The notes under the pieces were generated by a model, which was given only the letters and a program-made list of their open reading frames with translations, did not search any database and was not told the DNA's origin. From Pristionchus mayeri (lineage: Eukaryota > Nematoda > Chromadorea > Rhabditida > Neodiplogasteridae): a stretch of 64,000 bases of DNA. Both the position numbers and the translations under genes were made by a program. The DNA is taken from assembly GCA_036245805.1 (NCBI GenBank), contig BTRK01000002.1:14625067-14689066 (forward strand), written 5' to 3'. Shown one piece after another: positions 24,401 to 39,400 of this stretch. Each line of letters starts with the position of its first letter. Within the stretch, counting starts at the first letter, position 1.

Positions 24401-27400
24401 ACTCCTCACCGTCCTTCCTTAGTTCTAATCTAATTTACTCAACGGGTGACTGCATCGAATCAGGACATGTGAGAAGAGGCTTGTTTCTGTCTCCCAAATG
24501 ATCTACTATTTCTCGTGTTATTCATTCGAAATTTTTAGTTTTTAATTCTAATACCGGCTTTTTGATGATCAATCTCATTGAAGACCACTACGAGATGAGC
24601 GACCTCTGAAACATAACTCAACCTTCTTACTCCTCACCGTCCTTCCTTAGTTCTAATCTAATTTACTCAACGGGTGACTGCATCGAATCTCATTGACGAC
24701 TACCACACATGTGAGCACATGTGAGAAGAGGCTTGTTTCTGTCTCCCAAATGATCTACTATTTCTCGTGTTATTCATTCGATATTTTTAGTTTTTAATTC
24801 TAAGACCGGCTTTTTGCTGATCAATCTCATTGAAGACCACCACGAGATGAGCGACCTCTGAAACATAACTCTACCTTCTTACTCCTCACCGTCCTTCCTT
24901 AGTTCTAATCTAATTTACTCAACGGGTGACTGCATCGAATCAGGACATGTGAGAAGAGGCTTGTTTCTGTCTCCCAAATGATCTACTATTTCTCGTGTTA
25001 TTCATTCGATATTTTTAGTTTTTAATTCTAATACCGGCTTTTTGCTGATCAATCTCATTGAAGACCACCACGAGATGAGCGACCTCTGAAACATAACTCA
25101 ACCTTCTTACTCCTCACCGTCCTTCCTTAGTTCTAATCTAATTTACTCAACGGGTGACTGCATCGAATCAGGACATGTGAGAAGAGGCTTGTTTCTGTCT
25201 CCCAAATGATCTACTATTTCTCGTGTTATTCATTCGAAATTTTTAGTTTTTAATTCTAATACCGGCTTTTTGATGATCAATCTCATTGAAGACCACTACG
25301 AGATGAGCGACCTCTGAAACATAACTCAACCTTCTTACTCCTCACCGTCCTTCCTTAGTTCTAATCTAATTTACTCAACGGGTGACTGCATCGAATCTCA
25401 TTGACGACTACCACACATGTGAGCACATGTGAGAAGAGGCTTGTTTCTGTCTCCCAAATGATCTACTATTTCTCGTGTTATTCATTCGATATTTTTAGTT
25501 TTTAATTCTAAGACCGGCTTTTTGCTGATCAATCTCATTGAAGACCACCACGAGATGAGCGACCTCTGAAACATAACTCTACCTTCTTACTCCTCACCGT
25601 CCTTCCTTAGTTCTAATCTAATTTACTCAACGGGTGACTGCATCGAATCAGGACATGTGAGAAGAGGCTTGTTTCTGTCTCCCAAATGATCTACTATTTC
25701 TCGTGTTATTCATTCGATATTTTTAGTTTTTAATTCTAATACCGGCTTTTTGCTGATCAATCTCATTGAAGACCACCACGAGATGAGCGACCTCTGAAAC
25801 ATAACTCAACCTTCTTACTCCTCACCGTCCTTCCTTAGTTCTAATCTAATTTACTCAACGGGTGACTGCATCGAATCAGCACATGTGAGAAGAGGCTTGT
25901 TTCTGTCTCCCAAATGATCTACTATTTCTCGTGTTATTCATTCGATATTTTTAGTTTTTAATTCTAAGACCGGCTTTTTGCTGATCAATCTCATTGACGA
26001 CTACCACGAGATGAGCGACCTCTGAAACATAACTCTACCTTCTTACTCCTCACCGTCCTTCCTTATTTCTAATCTAATTTACTCAACGGGTGACTGCATC
26101 GAATCAGCACATGTGAGAAGAGACTTGTTTCTGTCTCCCAAATGATCTACTATTTCTCGTGTTATTCATTCGATATTTTTAGTTTTTAATTCTAAGACCG
26201 GCTTTTTGCTGATCAATCTCATTGAAGACCACCACGGGATGAGCGACCTCTGAAACATAACTCTACCTTCTTACTCCTCACCGTCCTTCCTTAGTTCTAA
26301 TCTAATTTACTCAACGGGTGACTGCATCGAATCAGCACATGTGAGAAGAGGCTTGTTTCTGTCTCCCAAATGATCTACTATTTCTCGTGTTATTCATTCG
26401 ATATTTTTAGTTTTTAATTCTAAGACCGGCTTTTTGCTGATCAATCTCATTGACGACTACCACGAGATGAGCGACCTCTGAAACATAACTCTACCTTCTA
26501 CTCCTCACCGTCCTTCCTTAGTTCTAATCTAATTTACTCAACGGGTGACTGCATCGAATCAGGACATGTGAGAAGAGGCTTGTTTCTGTCTCCCAAATGA
26601 TCTACTATTTCTCGTGTTATTCATTCGATATTTTTAGTTTTTAATTCTAAGACCGGCTTTTTGCTGATCAATCTCATTGAAGACCACCACGAGATGAGCG
26701 ACCTCTGAAACATAACTCTACCTTCTTACTCCTCACCGTGCTTCCTTAGTTCTAATCTAATTTACTCAACGGGTGACTGCATCGAATCAGCACATGTGAG
26801 AAGAGGCTTGTTTCTGTCTCCCAAATGATCTACTATTTCTCGTGTTATTCATTCGATATTTTTAGTTTTTAATTCTAAGACCGGCTTTTTGCTGATCAAT
26901 CTCATTGACGACTACCACGAGATGAGCGACCTCTGAAACATAATTCTACCTTCTTACTCCTCACCGTCCTTCCTTAGTTCTAATCTAATTTACTCAACGG
27001 GTGACTGCATCGAATCAGCACATGTGAGAAGAGGCTTGTTTCTGTCTCCCAAATGATCTACTATTTCTCGTGTTATTCATTCGATATTTTTAGTTTTTAA
27101 TTCTAAGACCGGCTTTTTGCTGATCAATCTCATTGACGACTACCACGAGATGAGCGACCTCTGAAACATAACTCTACCTTCTTACTCCTCACCGTCCTTC
27201 CTTAGTTCTAATCTAATTTACTCAACGGGTGACTGCATCGAATCAGCACATGTGAGAAGAGACTTGTTTCTGTCTCCCAAATGATCTACTATTTCTCGTG
27301 TTATTCATTCGATATTTTTAGTTTTTAATTCTAAGACCGGCTTTTTGCTGATCAATCTCATTGAAGACCACCACGGGATGAGCGACCTCTGAAACATAAC

Positions 27401-30400
27401 TCTACCTTCTTACTCCTCACCGTCCTTCCTTAGTTCTAATCTAATTTACTCAACGGGTGACTGCATCGAATCAGCACATGTGAGAAGAGGCTTGTTTCTG
27501 TCTCCCAAATGATCTACTATTTATCGTGTTATTCATTCGATATTTTTAGTTTTTAGTTCTAAGACCGGCTTTTTGCTGATCAATCTCATTGACGACTACC
27601 ACGAGATGAGCGACCTCTGAAACATAACTCTACCTTCTTACTCCTCACCGTCCTTCCTTAGTTCTAATCTAATTTACTCAACGGGTGACTGCATCGAATC
27701 AGCACATGTGAGAAGAGGCTTGTTTCTGTCTCCCAAATGATCTACTATTTCTCGTGTTATTCATTCGATATTTTTAGTTTTTAATTCTAAGACCGGCTTT
27801 TTGCTGATCAATCTCATTGACGACTACCACGAGATGAGCGACCTCTGAAACATAACTCTACCTTCTTACTCCTCACCGTCCTTCCTTAGTTCTAATCTAA
27901 TTTACTCAACGGGTGACTGCATCGAATCAGCACATGTGAGAAGAGGCTTGTTTCTGTCTCCCAAATGATCTACTATTTCTCGTGTTATTCATTCGAAATT
28001 TTTAGTTTTTAATTCTAATACCGGCTTTTTGCTGATCAATCTCATTGAAGACCACCACGAGATGAGCGACCTCTGAAACATAACTCAACCTTCTTACTCC
28101 TCACCGTCCTTCCTTAGTTCTAATCTAATTTACTCAACGGGTGACTGCATCGAATCTCATTGACGACTACCACACATGTGAGGACATGTGAGAAGAGGCT
28201 TGTTTCTGTCTCCCAAATGATCTACTATTTCTCGTGTTATTCATTCGATATTTTTAGTTTTTAATTCTAAGACCGGCTTTTTGCTGATCAATCTCATTGA
28301 CGACTACCACGAGATGAGCGACCTCTGAAACATAACTCTACCTTCTTACTCCTCACCGTCCTTCCTTAGTTCTAATCTAATTTACTCAACGGGTGACTGC
28401 ATCGAATCAGCACATGTGAGAAGAGGCTTGTTTCTGTCTCCCAAATGATCTACTATTTCTCGTGTTATTCATTCGATATTTTTAGTTTTTAATTCTAAGA
28501 CCGGCTTTTTGCTGATCAATCTCATTGAAGACCACCACGAGATGAGCGACCTCTGAAACATAACTCTACCTTCTTACTCCTCACCGTCCTTCCTTAGTTC
28601 TAATCTAATTTACTCAACGGGTGACTGCATCGAATCAGCACATGTGAGAAGAGGCTTGTTTCTGTCTCCCAAATGATCTACTATTTCTCGTGTTATTCAT
28701 TCGATATTTTTAGTTTTTAATTCTAAGACCGGCTTTTTGCTGATCAATCTCATTGAAGACCACCACGAGATGAGCGACCTCTGAAACATAACTCTACCTT
28801 CTTACTCCTCACCGTGCTTCCTTAGTTCTAATCTAATTTACTCAACGGGTGACTGCATCGAATCAGCACATGTGAGAAGAGGCTTGTTTCTGTCTCCCAA
28901 ATGATCTACTATTTCTCGTGTTATTCATTCGATATTTTTAGTTTTTAATTCTAAGACCGGCTTTTTGCTGATCAATCTCATTGACGACTACCACGAGATG
29001 AGCGACCTCTGAAACATAACTCTACCTTCTTACTCCTCACCGTCCTTCCTTAGTTCTAATCTAATTTACTCAACGGGTGACTGCATCGAATCAGCACATG
29101 TGAGAAGAGGCTTGTTTCTGTCTCCCAAATGATCTACTATTTCTCGTGTTATTCATTCGATATTTTTAGTTTTTAATTCTAATACCGGCTTTTTGCTGAT
29201 CAATCTCATTGAAGACCACCACGAGATGAGCGACCTCTGAAACATAACTCTACCTTCTTACTCCTCACCGTCCTTCCTTAGTTCTAATCTAATTTACTCA
29301 ACGGGTGACTGCATCGAATCAGCACATGTGAGAAGAGGCTTGTTTCTGTCTCCCAAATGATCTACTATTTCTCGTGTTATTCATTCGATATTTTTAGTTT
29401 TTAATTCTAAGACCGGCTTTTTGCTGATCAATCTCATTGACGACTACCACGAGATGAGCGACCTCTGAAACATAACTCTACCTTCTTACTCCTCACCGTC
29501 CTTCCTTAGTTCTAATCTAATTTACTCAACGGGTGACTGCATCGAATCTCATTGACGACTACCACACATGTGAGGACATGTGAGAAGAGGCTTGTTTCTG
29601 TCTCCCAAATGATCTACTATTTCTCGTGTTATTCATTCGATATTTTTAGTTTTTAATTCTAAGACCGGCTTTTTGCTGATCAATCTCATTGACGACTACC
29701 ACGAGATGAGCGACCTCTGAAACATAACTCTACCTTCTTACTCCTCACCGTCCTTCCTTAGTTCTAATCTAATTTACTCAACGGGTGACTGCATCGAATC
29801 AGCACATGTGAGAAGAGGCTTGTTTCTGTCTCCCAAATGATCTACTATTTCTCGTGTTATTCATTCGATATTTTTAGTTTTTAATTCTAATACCGGCTTT
29901 TTGCTGATCAATCTCATTGAAGACCACCACGAGATGAGCGACCTCTGAAACATAACTCAACCTTCTTACTCCTCACCGTCCTTCCTTAGTTCTAATCTAA
30001 TTTACTCAACGGGTGACTGCATCGAATCTCATTGACGACTACCACACATGTGAGCACATGTGAGAAGAGGCTTGTTTCTGTCTCCCAAATGATCTACTAT
30101 TTCTCGTGTTATTCATTCGATATTTTTAGTTTTTAATTCTAAGACCGGCTTTTTGCTGATCAATCTCATTGAAGACCACCACGAGATGAGCGACCTCTGA
30201 AACATAACTCTACCTTCTTACTCCTCACCGTCCTTCCTTAGTTCTAATCTAATTTACTCAACGGGTGACTGCATCGAATCAGCACATGTGAGAAGAGGCT
30301 TGTTTCTGTCTCCCAAATGATCTACTATTTCTCGTGTTATTCATTCGATATTTTTAGTTTTTAATTCTAAGACCGGCTTTTTGCTGATCAATCTCATTGA

Positions 30401-33400
30401 AGACCACCACGAGATGAGCGACCTCTGAAACATAACTCTACCTTCTTACTCCTCACCGTCCTTCCTTAGTTCTAATCTAATTTACTCAACGGGTGACTGC
30501 ATCGAATCAGCACATGTGAGAAGAGGCTTGTTTCTGTCTCCCAAATGATCTACTATTTCTCGTGTTATTCATTCGATATTTTTAGTTTTTAATTCTAAGA
30601 CCGGCTTTTTGCTGATCAATCTCATTGAAGACCACCACGAGATGAGCGACCTCTGAAACATAACTCTACCTTCTTACTCCTCACCGTCCTTCCTTAGTTC
30701 TAATCTAATTTACTCAACGGGTGACTGCATCGAATCAGCACATGTGAGAAGAGGCTTGTTTCTGCCTCCCAAATGATCTACTATTTCTCGTGTTATTCAT
30801 TCGATATTTTTAGTTTTTAATTCTAAGACCGGCTTTTTGCTGATCAATCTCATTGACGACTACCACGAGATGAGCGACCTCTGAAACATAACTCTACCTT
30901 CTTACTCCTCACCGTCCTTCCTTAGTTCTAATCTAATTTACTCAACGGGTGACTGCATCGAATCTCATTGACGACTACCACACATGTGAGGACATGTGAG
31001 AAGAGGCTTGTTTATGTCTCCCAAATGATCTACTATTTCTCGTGTTATTCATTCGATATTTTTAGTTTTTAATTCTAAGACCGGCTTTTTGCTGATCAAT
31101 CTCATTGACGACTACCACGAGATGAGCGACCTCTGAAACATAACTCTACCTTCTTACTCCTCACCGTCCTTCCTTAGTTCTAATCTAATTTACTCAACGG
31201 GTGACTGCATCGAATCAGCACATGTGAGAAGAGGCTTGTTTCTGTCTCCCAAATGATCTACTATTTCTCGTGTTATTCATTCGATATTTTTAGTTTTTAA
31301 TTCTAATACCGGCTTTTTGCTGATCAATCTCATTGAAGACCACCACGAGATGAGCGACCTCTGAAACATAACTCAACCTTCTTACTCCTCACCGTCCTTC
31401 CTTAGTTCTAATCTAATTTACTCAACGGGTGACTGCATCGAATCTCATTGACGACTACCACACATGTGAGCACATGTGAGAAGAGGCTTGTTTCTGTCTC
31501 CCAAATGATCTACTATTTCTCGTGTTATTCATTCGATATTTTTAGTTTTTAATTCTAAGACCGGCTTTTTGCTGATCAATCTCATTGAAGACCACCACGA
31601 GATGAGCGACCTCTGAAACATAACTCTACCTTCTTACTCCTCACCGTGCTTCCTTAGTTCTAATCTAATTTACTCAACGGGTGACTGCATCGAATCAGCA
31701 CATGTGAGAAGAGGCTTGTTTCTGTCTCCCAAATGATCTACTATTTCTCGTGTTATTCATTCGAAATTTTTAGTTTTTAATTCTAATACCGGCTTTTTGC
31801 TGATCAATCTCATTGAAGACCACCACGAGATGAGCGACCTCTGAAACATAACTCAACCTTCTTACTCCTCACCGTCCTTCCTTAGTTCTAATCTAATTTA
31901 CTCAACGGGTGACTGCATCGAATCTCATTGACGACTACCACACATGTGAGCACATGTGAGAAGAGGCTTGTTTCTGTCTCCCAAATGATCTACTATTTCT
32001 CGTGTTATTCATTCGATATTTTTAGTTTTTAATTCTAAGACCGGCTTTTTGCTGATCAATCTCATTGAAGACTACCACGAGATGAGCGACCTCTGAAACA
32101 TAACTCTACCTTCTTACTCCTCACCGTCCTTCCTTAGTTCTAATCTAATTTACTCAACGGGTGACTGCATCGAATCAGCACATGTGAGAAGAGGCTTGTT
32201 TCTGTCTCCCAAATGATCTACTATTTCTCGTGTTATTCATTCGATATTTTTAGTTTTTAATTCTAAGACCGGCTTTTTGCTGATCAATCTCATTGACGAC
32301 TACCACGAGATGAGCGACCTCTGAAACATAACTCTACCTTCTTACTCCTCACCGTCCTTCCTTAGTTCTAATCTAATTTACTCAACGGGTGACTGCATCG
32401 AATCAGCACATGTGAGAAGAGGCTTGTTTCTGTCTCCCAAATGATCTACTATTTCTCGTGTTATTCATTCGATATTTTTAGTTTTTAATTCTAATACCGG
32501 CTTTTTGCTGATCAATCTCATTGAAGACCACCACGAGATGAGCGACCTCTGAAACATAACTCAACCTTCTTACTCCTCACCGTCCTTCCTTAGTTCTAAT
32601 CTAATTTACTCAACGGGTGACTGCATCGAATTTCATTGACGACTACCACACATGTGAGGACATGTGAGAAGAGGCTTGTTTCTGTCTCCCAAATGATCTA
32701 CTATTTCTCGTGTTATTCATTCGATATTTTTAGTTTTTAATTCTAAGACCGGCTTTTTGCTGATCAATCTCATTGAAGACCACCACGAGATGAGCGACCT
32801 CTGAAACATAACTCTACCTTCTTACTCCTCACCGTCCTTCCTTAGTTCTAATCTAATTTACTCAACGGGCGACTGCATCGTATCAGCACATGTGAGAAGA
32901 GGCTTGTTTCTGTCTCCCAAATGATCTACTATTTCTCGTGTTATTCATTCGATATTTTTAGTTTTTAATTCTAAGACCGGCTTTTTGCTGATCAATCTCA
33001 TTGAAGACCACCACGAGATGAGCGACCTCTGAAACATAACTCTACCTTCTTACTCCTCACCGTGCTTCCTTAGTTCTAATCTAATTTACTCAACGGGTGA
33101 CTGCATCGAATCAGCACATGTGAGAAGAGGCTTGTTTCTGTCTCCCAAATGATCTACTATTTCTCGTGTTATTCATTCGATATTTTTAGTTTTTAATTCT
33201 AAGACCGGCTTTTTGCTGATCAATCTCATTGACGACTACCACGAGATGAGCGACCTCTGAAACATAACTCTACCTTCTTACTCCTCACCGTCCTTCCTTA
33301 GTTCTAATCTAATTTACTCAACGGGTGACTGCATCGAATCAGCACATGTGAGAAGAGGCTTGTTTCTGTCTCCCAAATGATCTACTATTTCTCGTGTTAT

Positions 33401-36400
33401 TCATTCAATATTTTTAGTTTTTAATTCTAATACCGGCTTTTTGCTGATCAATCTCATTGAAGACCACCACGAGATGAGCGACCTCTGAAACATAACTCTA
33501 CCTTCTTACTCCTTACCGTCCTTCCTTAGTTCTAATCTAATTTACTCAACGGGTGACTGCATCGAATCTCATTGACGACTACCACACATGTGAGCACATG
33601 TGAGAAGAGGCTTGTTTCTGTCTCCCAAATGATCTACTATTTCTCGTGTTATTCATTCGATATTTTTAGTTTTTAATTCTAAGACCGGCTTTTTGCTGAT
33701 CAATCTCATTGAAGACCACCACGAGATGAGCGATCTCTGAAACATAACTCTACCTTCTTACTCCTGACCGTCCTTCCTTAGTTCTAATCTAATTTACTCA
33801 ACGGGTGACTGCATCGAATCAGCACATGTGAGAAGAGGCTTGTTTCTGTCTCCCAAATGATCTACTATTTCTCGTGCTATTCATTCGATATTTTTAGTTT
33901 TTAATTCTAAGACCGGCTTTTTGCTGATCAATCTCATTGAAGACCACCACGAGATGAGCGATCTCTGAAACATAACTCTACCTTCTTACTCCTCACCGTC
34001 CTTCCTTAGTTCTAATCTAATTTACTCAACGGGTGACTGCATCGAATCAGCACATGTGAGAAGAGGCTTGTTTCTGTCTCCCAAATGATCTACTATTTCT
34101 CGTGTTATTCATTCGATATTTTTAGTTTTTAATTCTAATACCGGCTTTTTGCTGATCAATCTCATTGAAGACCACCACGAGATGAGCGACCTCTGAAACA
34201 TAACTCTACCTTCTTACTCCTTACCGTCCTTCCTTAGTTCTAATCTAATTTACTCAACGGGTGACTGCATCGAATCTCATTGACGACTACCACACATGTG
34301 AGCACATGTGAGAAGAGGCTTGTTTCTGTCTCCCAAATGATCTACTATTTCTCGTGTTATTCATTCGATATTTTTAGTTTTTAATTCTAATACCGGCTTT
34401 TTGCTGATCAATCTCATTGAAGACCACCACGAGATGGGCGACCTCTGAAACATAACTCTACCTTCTTACTCCTCACCGTCCTTCCTTAGTTCTAATCTAA
34501 TTTACTCAACGGGTGACTGCATCGAATCAGCACATGTGAGAAGAGGCTTGTTTCTGTCTCCCAAATGATCTACTATTTCTCGTGTTATTCATTCGATATT
34601 TTTAGTTTTTAATTCTAAGACCGGCTTTTTGCTGATCAATCTCATTGACGACTACCACGAGATGAGCGACCTCTGAAACATAACTCTACCTTCTTACTCC
34701 TCACCGTCCTTCCTTAGTTCTAATCTAATTTACTCAACGGGTGACTGCATCGAATCAGCACATGTGAGAAGAGGCTTGTTTCTGTCTCCCAAATGATCTA
34801 CTATTTCTCGTGTTATTCATTCGATATTTTTAGTTTTTAATTCTAATACCGGCTTTTTGCTGATCAATCTCATTGAAGACCACCACGAGATGAGCGACCT
34901 CTGAAACATAACTCAACCTTCTTACTCCTCACCGTCCTTCCTTAGTTCTAATCTAATTTACTCAACGAGTGACTGCATCGAATCTCATTGACGACTACCA
35001 CACATGTGAGCACATGTGAGAAGAGGCTTGTTTCTGTCTCCCAAATGATCTACTATTTCTCGTGTTATTCATTCGATATTTTTAGTTTTTAATTCTAAGA
35101 CCGGCTTTTTGCTGATCAATCTCATTGAAGACCACCACGAGATGAGCGATCTCTGAAACATAACTCTACCTTCTTACTCCTGACCGTCCTTCCTTAGTTC
35201 TAATCTAATTTACTCAACGGGTGACTGCATCGAATCAGCACATGTGAGAAGAGGCTTGTTTCTGTCTCCCAAATGATCTACTATTTCTCGTGCTATTCAT
35301 TCGATATTTTTAGTTTTTAATTCTAAGACCGGCTTTTTGCTGATCAATCTCATTGAAGACCACCACGAGATGAGCGATCTCTGAAACATAACTCTACCTT
35401 CTTACTCCTCACCGTCCTTCCTTAGTTCTAATCTAATTTACTCAACGGGTGACTGCATCGAATCAGCACATGTGAGAAGAGGCTTGTTTCTGTCTCCCAA
35501 ATGATCTACTATTTCTCGTGTTATTCATTCGATATTTTTAGTTTTTAATTCTAAGACCGGCTTTTTGCTGATCAATCTCATTGAAGACCACCACGAGATG
35601 AGCGACCTCTGAAACATAACTCTACCTTCTTACTCCTCACCGTCCTTCCTTAGTTCTAATCTAATTTACTCAACGGGTGACTGCATCGAATCAGCACATG
35701 TGAGAAGAGGCTTGTTTCTGTCTCCCAAATGATCTACTATTTCTCGTGTTATTCATTCGATATTTTTAGTTTTTAATTCTAAGACCGGCTTTTTGCTGAT
35801 CAATCTCATTGAAGACCACCACGAGATGAGCGACCTCTGAAACATAACTCAACCTTCTTACTCCTCACCGTCCTTCCTTAGTTCTAATCTAATTTACTCA
35901 ACGAGTGACTGCATCGAATCTCATTGACGACTACCACACATGTGAGCACATGTGAGAAGAGGCTTGTTTCTGTCTCCCAAATGATCTACTATTTCTCGTG
36001 TTATTCATTCGATATTTTTAGTTTTTAATTCTAAGACCGGCTTTTTGCTGATCAATCTCATTGAAGACCACCACGAGATGAGCGATCTCTGAAACATAAC
36101 TCTACCTTCTTACTCCTGACCGTCCTTCCTTAGTTCTAATCTAATTTACTCAACGGGTGACTGCATCGAATCAGCACATGTGAGAAGAGGCTTGTTTCTG
36201 TCTCCCAAATGATCTACTATTTCTCGTGCTATTCATTCGATATTTTTAGTTTTTAATTCTAAGACCGGCTTTTTGCTGATCAATCTCATTGAAGACCACC
36301 ACGAGATGAGCGATCTCTGAAACATAACTCTACCTTCTTACTCCTCACCGTCCTTCCTTAGTTCTAATCTAATTTACTCAACGGGTGACTGCATCGAATC

Positions 36401-39400
36401 AGCACATGTGAGAAGAGGCTTGTTTCTGTCTCCCAAATGATCTACTATTTCTCGTGTTATTCATTCGATATTTTTAGTTTTTAATTCTAATACCGGCTTT
36501 TTGCTGATCAATCTCATTGAAGACCACCACGAGATGAGCGACCTCTGAAACATAACTCAACCTTCTTACTCCTCACCGTCCTTCCTTAGTTCTAATCTAA
36601 TTTACTCAACGAGTGACTGCATCGAATCTCATTGACGACTACCACACATGTGAGCACATGTGAGAAGAGGCTTGTTTCTGTCTCCCAAATGATCTACTAT
36701 TTCTCGTGTTATTCATTCGATATTTTTAGTTTTTAATTCTAAGACCGGCTTTTTGCTGATCAATCTCATTGAAGACCACCACGAGATGAGCGATCTCTGA
36801 AACATAACTCTACCTTCTTACTCCTGACCGTCCTTCCTTAGTTCTAATCTAATTTACTCAACGGGTGACTGCATCGAATCAGCACATGTGAGAAGAGGCT
36901 TGTTTCTGTCTCCCAAATGATCTACTATTTCTCGTGCTATTCATTCGATATTTTTAGTTTTTAATTCTAAGACCGGCTTTTTGCTGATCAATCTCATTGA
37001 AGACCACCACGAGATGAGCGATCTCTGAAACATAACTCTACCTTCTTACTCCTCACCGTCCTTCCTTAGTTCTAATCTAATTTACTCAACGGGTGACTGC
37101 ATCGAATCAGCACATGTGAGAAGAGGCTTGTTTCTGTCTCCCAAATGATCTACTATTTCTCGTGTTCTTCATTCGATATTTTTAGTTTTTAATTCTAAGA
37201 CCGGCTTTTTGCTGATCAATCTCATTGAAGACCACCACGAGATGAGCGACCTCTGAAACATAACTCTACCTTCTTACTCCTCACCGTCCTTCCTTAGTTC
37301 TAATCTAATTTACTCAACGGGTGACTGCATCGAATCAGCACATGTGAGAAGAGGCTTGTTTCTGTCTCCCAAATGATCTACTATTTCTCGTGTTATTCAT
37401 TCGATATTTTTAGTTTTTAATTCTAAGACCGGCTTTTTGCTGATCAATCTCATTGAAGACCACCACGAGATGAGCGACCTCTGAAACATAACTCTACCTT
37501 CTTACTCCTCACCGTGCTTCCTTAGTTCTAATCTAATTTACTCAACGGGTGACTGCATCGAATCAGCACATGTGAGAAGAGGCTTGTTTCTGTCTCCCAA
37601 ATGATCTACTATTTCTCGTGTTATTCATTCGATATTTTTAGTTTTTAATTCTAAGACCGGCTTTTTGCTGATCAATCTCATTGAAGACCACCACGAGATG
37701 AGCGATCTCTGAAACATAACTCTCCCTTCTTACTCCTCACCGTCCTTCCTTAGTTCTAATCTAATTTACTCAACGGGTGACTGCATCGAATCAGCACATG
37801 TGAGAAGAGGCTTGTTTCTGTCTCCCAAATGATCTACTATTTCTCGTGTTATTCATTCGATATTTTTAGTTTTTAATTCTAAGACCGGCTTTTTGCTGAT
37901 CAATCTCATTGACGACTACCACGAGATGAGCGACCTCTGAAACATAACTCTACCTTCTTACTCCTCACCGTCCTTCCTTAGTTCTAATCTAATTTACTCA
38001 ACGGGTGACTGCATCGAATCAGCACATGTGAGAAGAGGCTTGTTTCTGTCTCCCAAATGATCTACTATTTCTCGTGTTATTCATTCGATATTTTTAGTTT
38101 TTAATTCTAATACCGGCTTTTTGCTGATCAATCTCATTGAAGACCACCACGAGATGAGCGACCTCTGAAACATAACTCAACCTTCTTACTCCTCACCGTC
38201 CTTCCTTAGTTCTAATCTAATTTACTCAACGGGTGACTGCATCGAATCTCATTGACGACTACCACACATGTGAGCGCATGTGAGAAGAGGCTTGTTTCTG
38301 TCTCCCAAATGATCTACTATTTCTCGTGTTATTCATTCGATATTTTTAGTTTTTAATTCTAATACCGGCTTTTTGCTGATCAATCTCATTGAAGACCACC
38401 ACGAGACGAGCGACCTCTGAAACATAACTCTACCTTCTTACTCCTCACCGTCCTTCCTTAGTTCTAATCTAATTTACTCAACGGGTGACTGCATCGAATC
38501 AGCACATGTGAGAAGAGGCTTGTTTCTGTCTCCCAAATGATCTACTATTTCTCGTGTTATTCATTCGATATTTTTAGTTTTTAATTCTAAGACCGGCTTT
38601 TTGCTGATCAATCTCATTGACGACTACCACGAGATGAGCGACCTCTGAAACATAACTCTACCTTCTTACTCCTCACCGTCCTTCCTTAGTTCTAATCTAA
38701 TTTACTCAACGGGTGACTGCATCGAATCAGCACATGTGAGAAGAGGCTTGTTTCTGTCTCCCAAATGATCTACTATTTCCCGTGTTATTCATTCGATATT
38801 TTTAGTTTTTAATTCTAATACCGGCTTTTTGCTGATCAATCTCATTGAAGACCACCACGAGATGAGCGACCTCTGAAACATAACTCTACCTTCTTACTCC
38901 TCACCGTCCTTCCTTAGTTCTAATCTAATTTACTCAACGGGTGACTGCATCGAATCTCATTGACGACTACCACACATGTGAGCGCATGTGAGAAGAGGCT
39001 TGTTTCTGTCTCCCAAATGATCTACTATTTCTCGTGTTATTCATTCGATATTTTTAGTTTTTAATTCTAATACCGGCTTTTTGCTGATCAATCTCATTGA
39101 AGACCACCACGAGACGAGCGACCTCTGAAACATAACTCTACCTTCTTACTCCTCACCGTCCTTCCTTAGTTCTAATCTAATTTACTCAACGGGTGACTGC
39201 ATCGAATCAGCACATGTGAGAAGAGGCTTGTTTCTGTCTCCCAAATGATCTACTATTTCTCGTGTTATTCATTCGATATTTTTAGTTTTTAATTCTAAGA
39301 CCGGCTTTTTGCTGATCAATCTCATTGACGACTACCACGAGATGAGCGACCTCTGAAACATAACTCTACCTTCTTACTCCTCACCGTCCTTCCTTAGTTC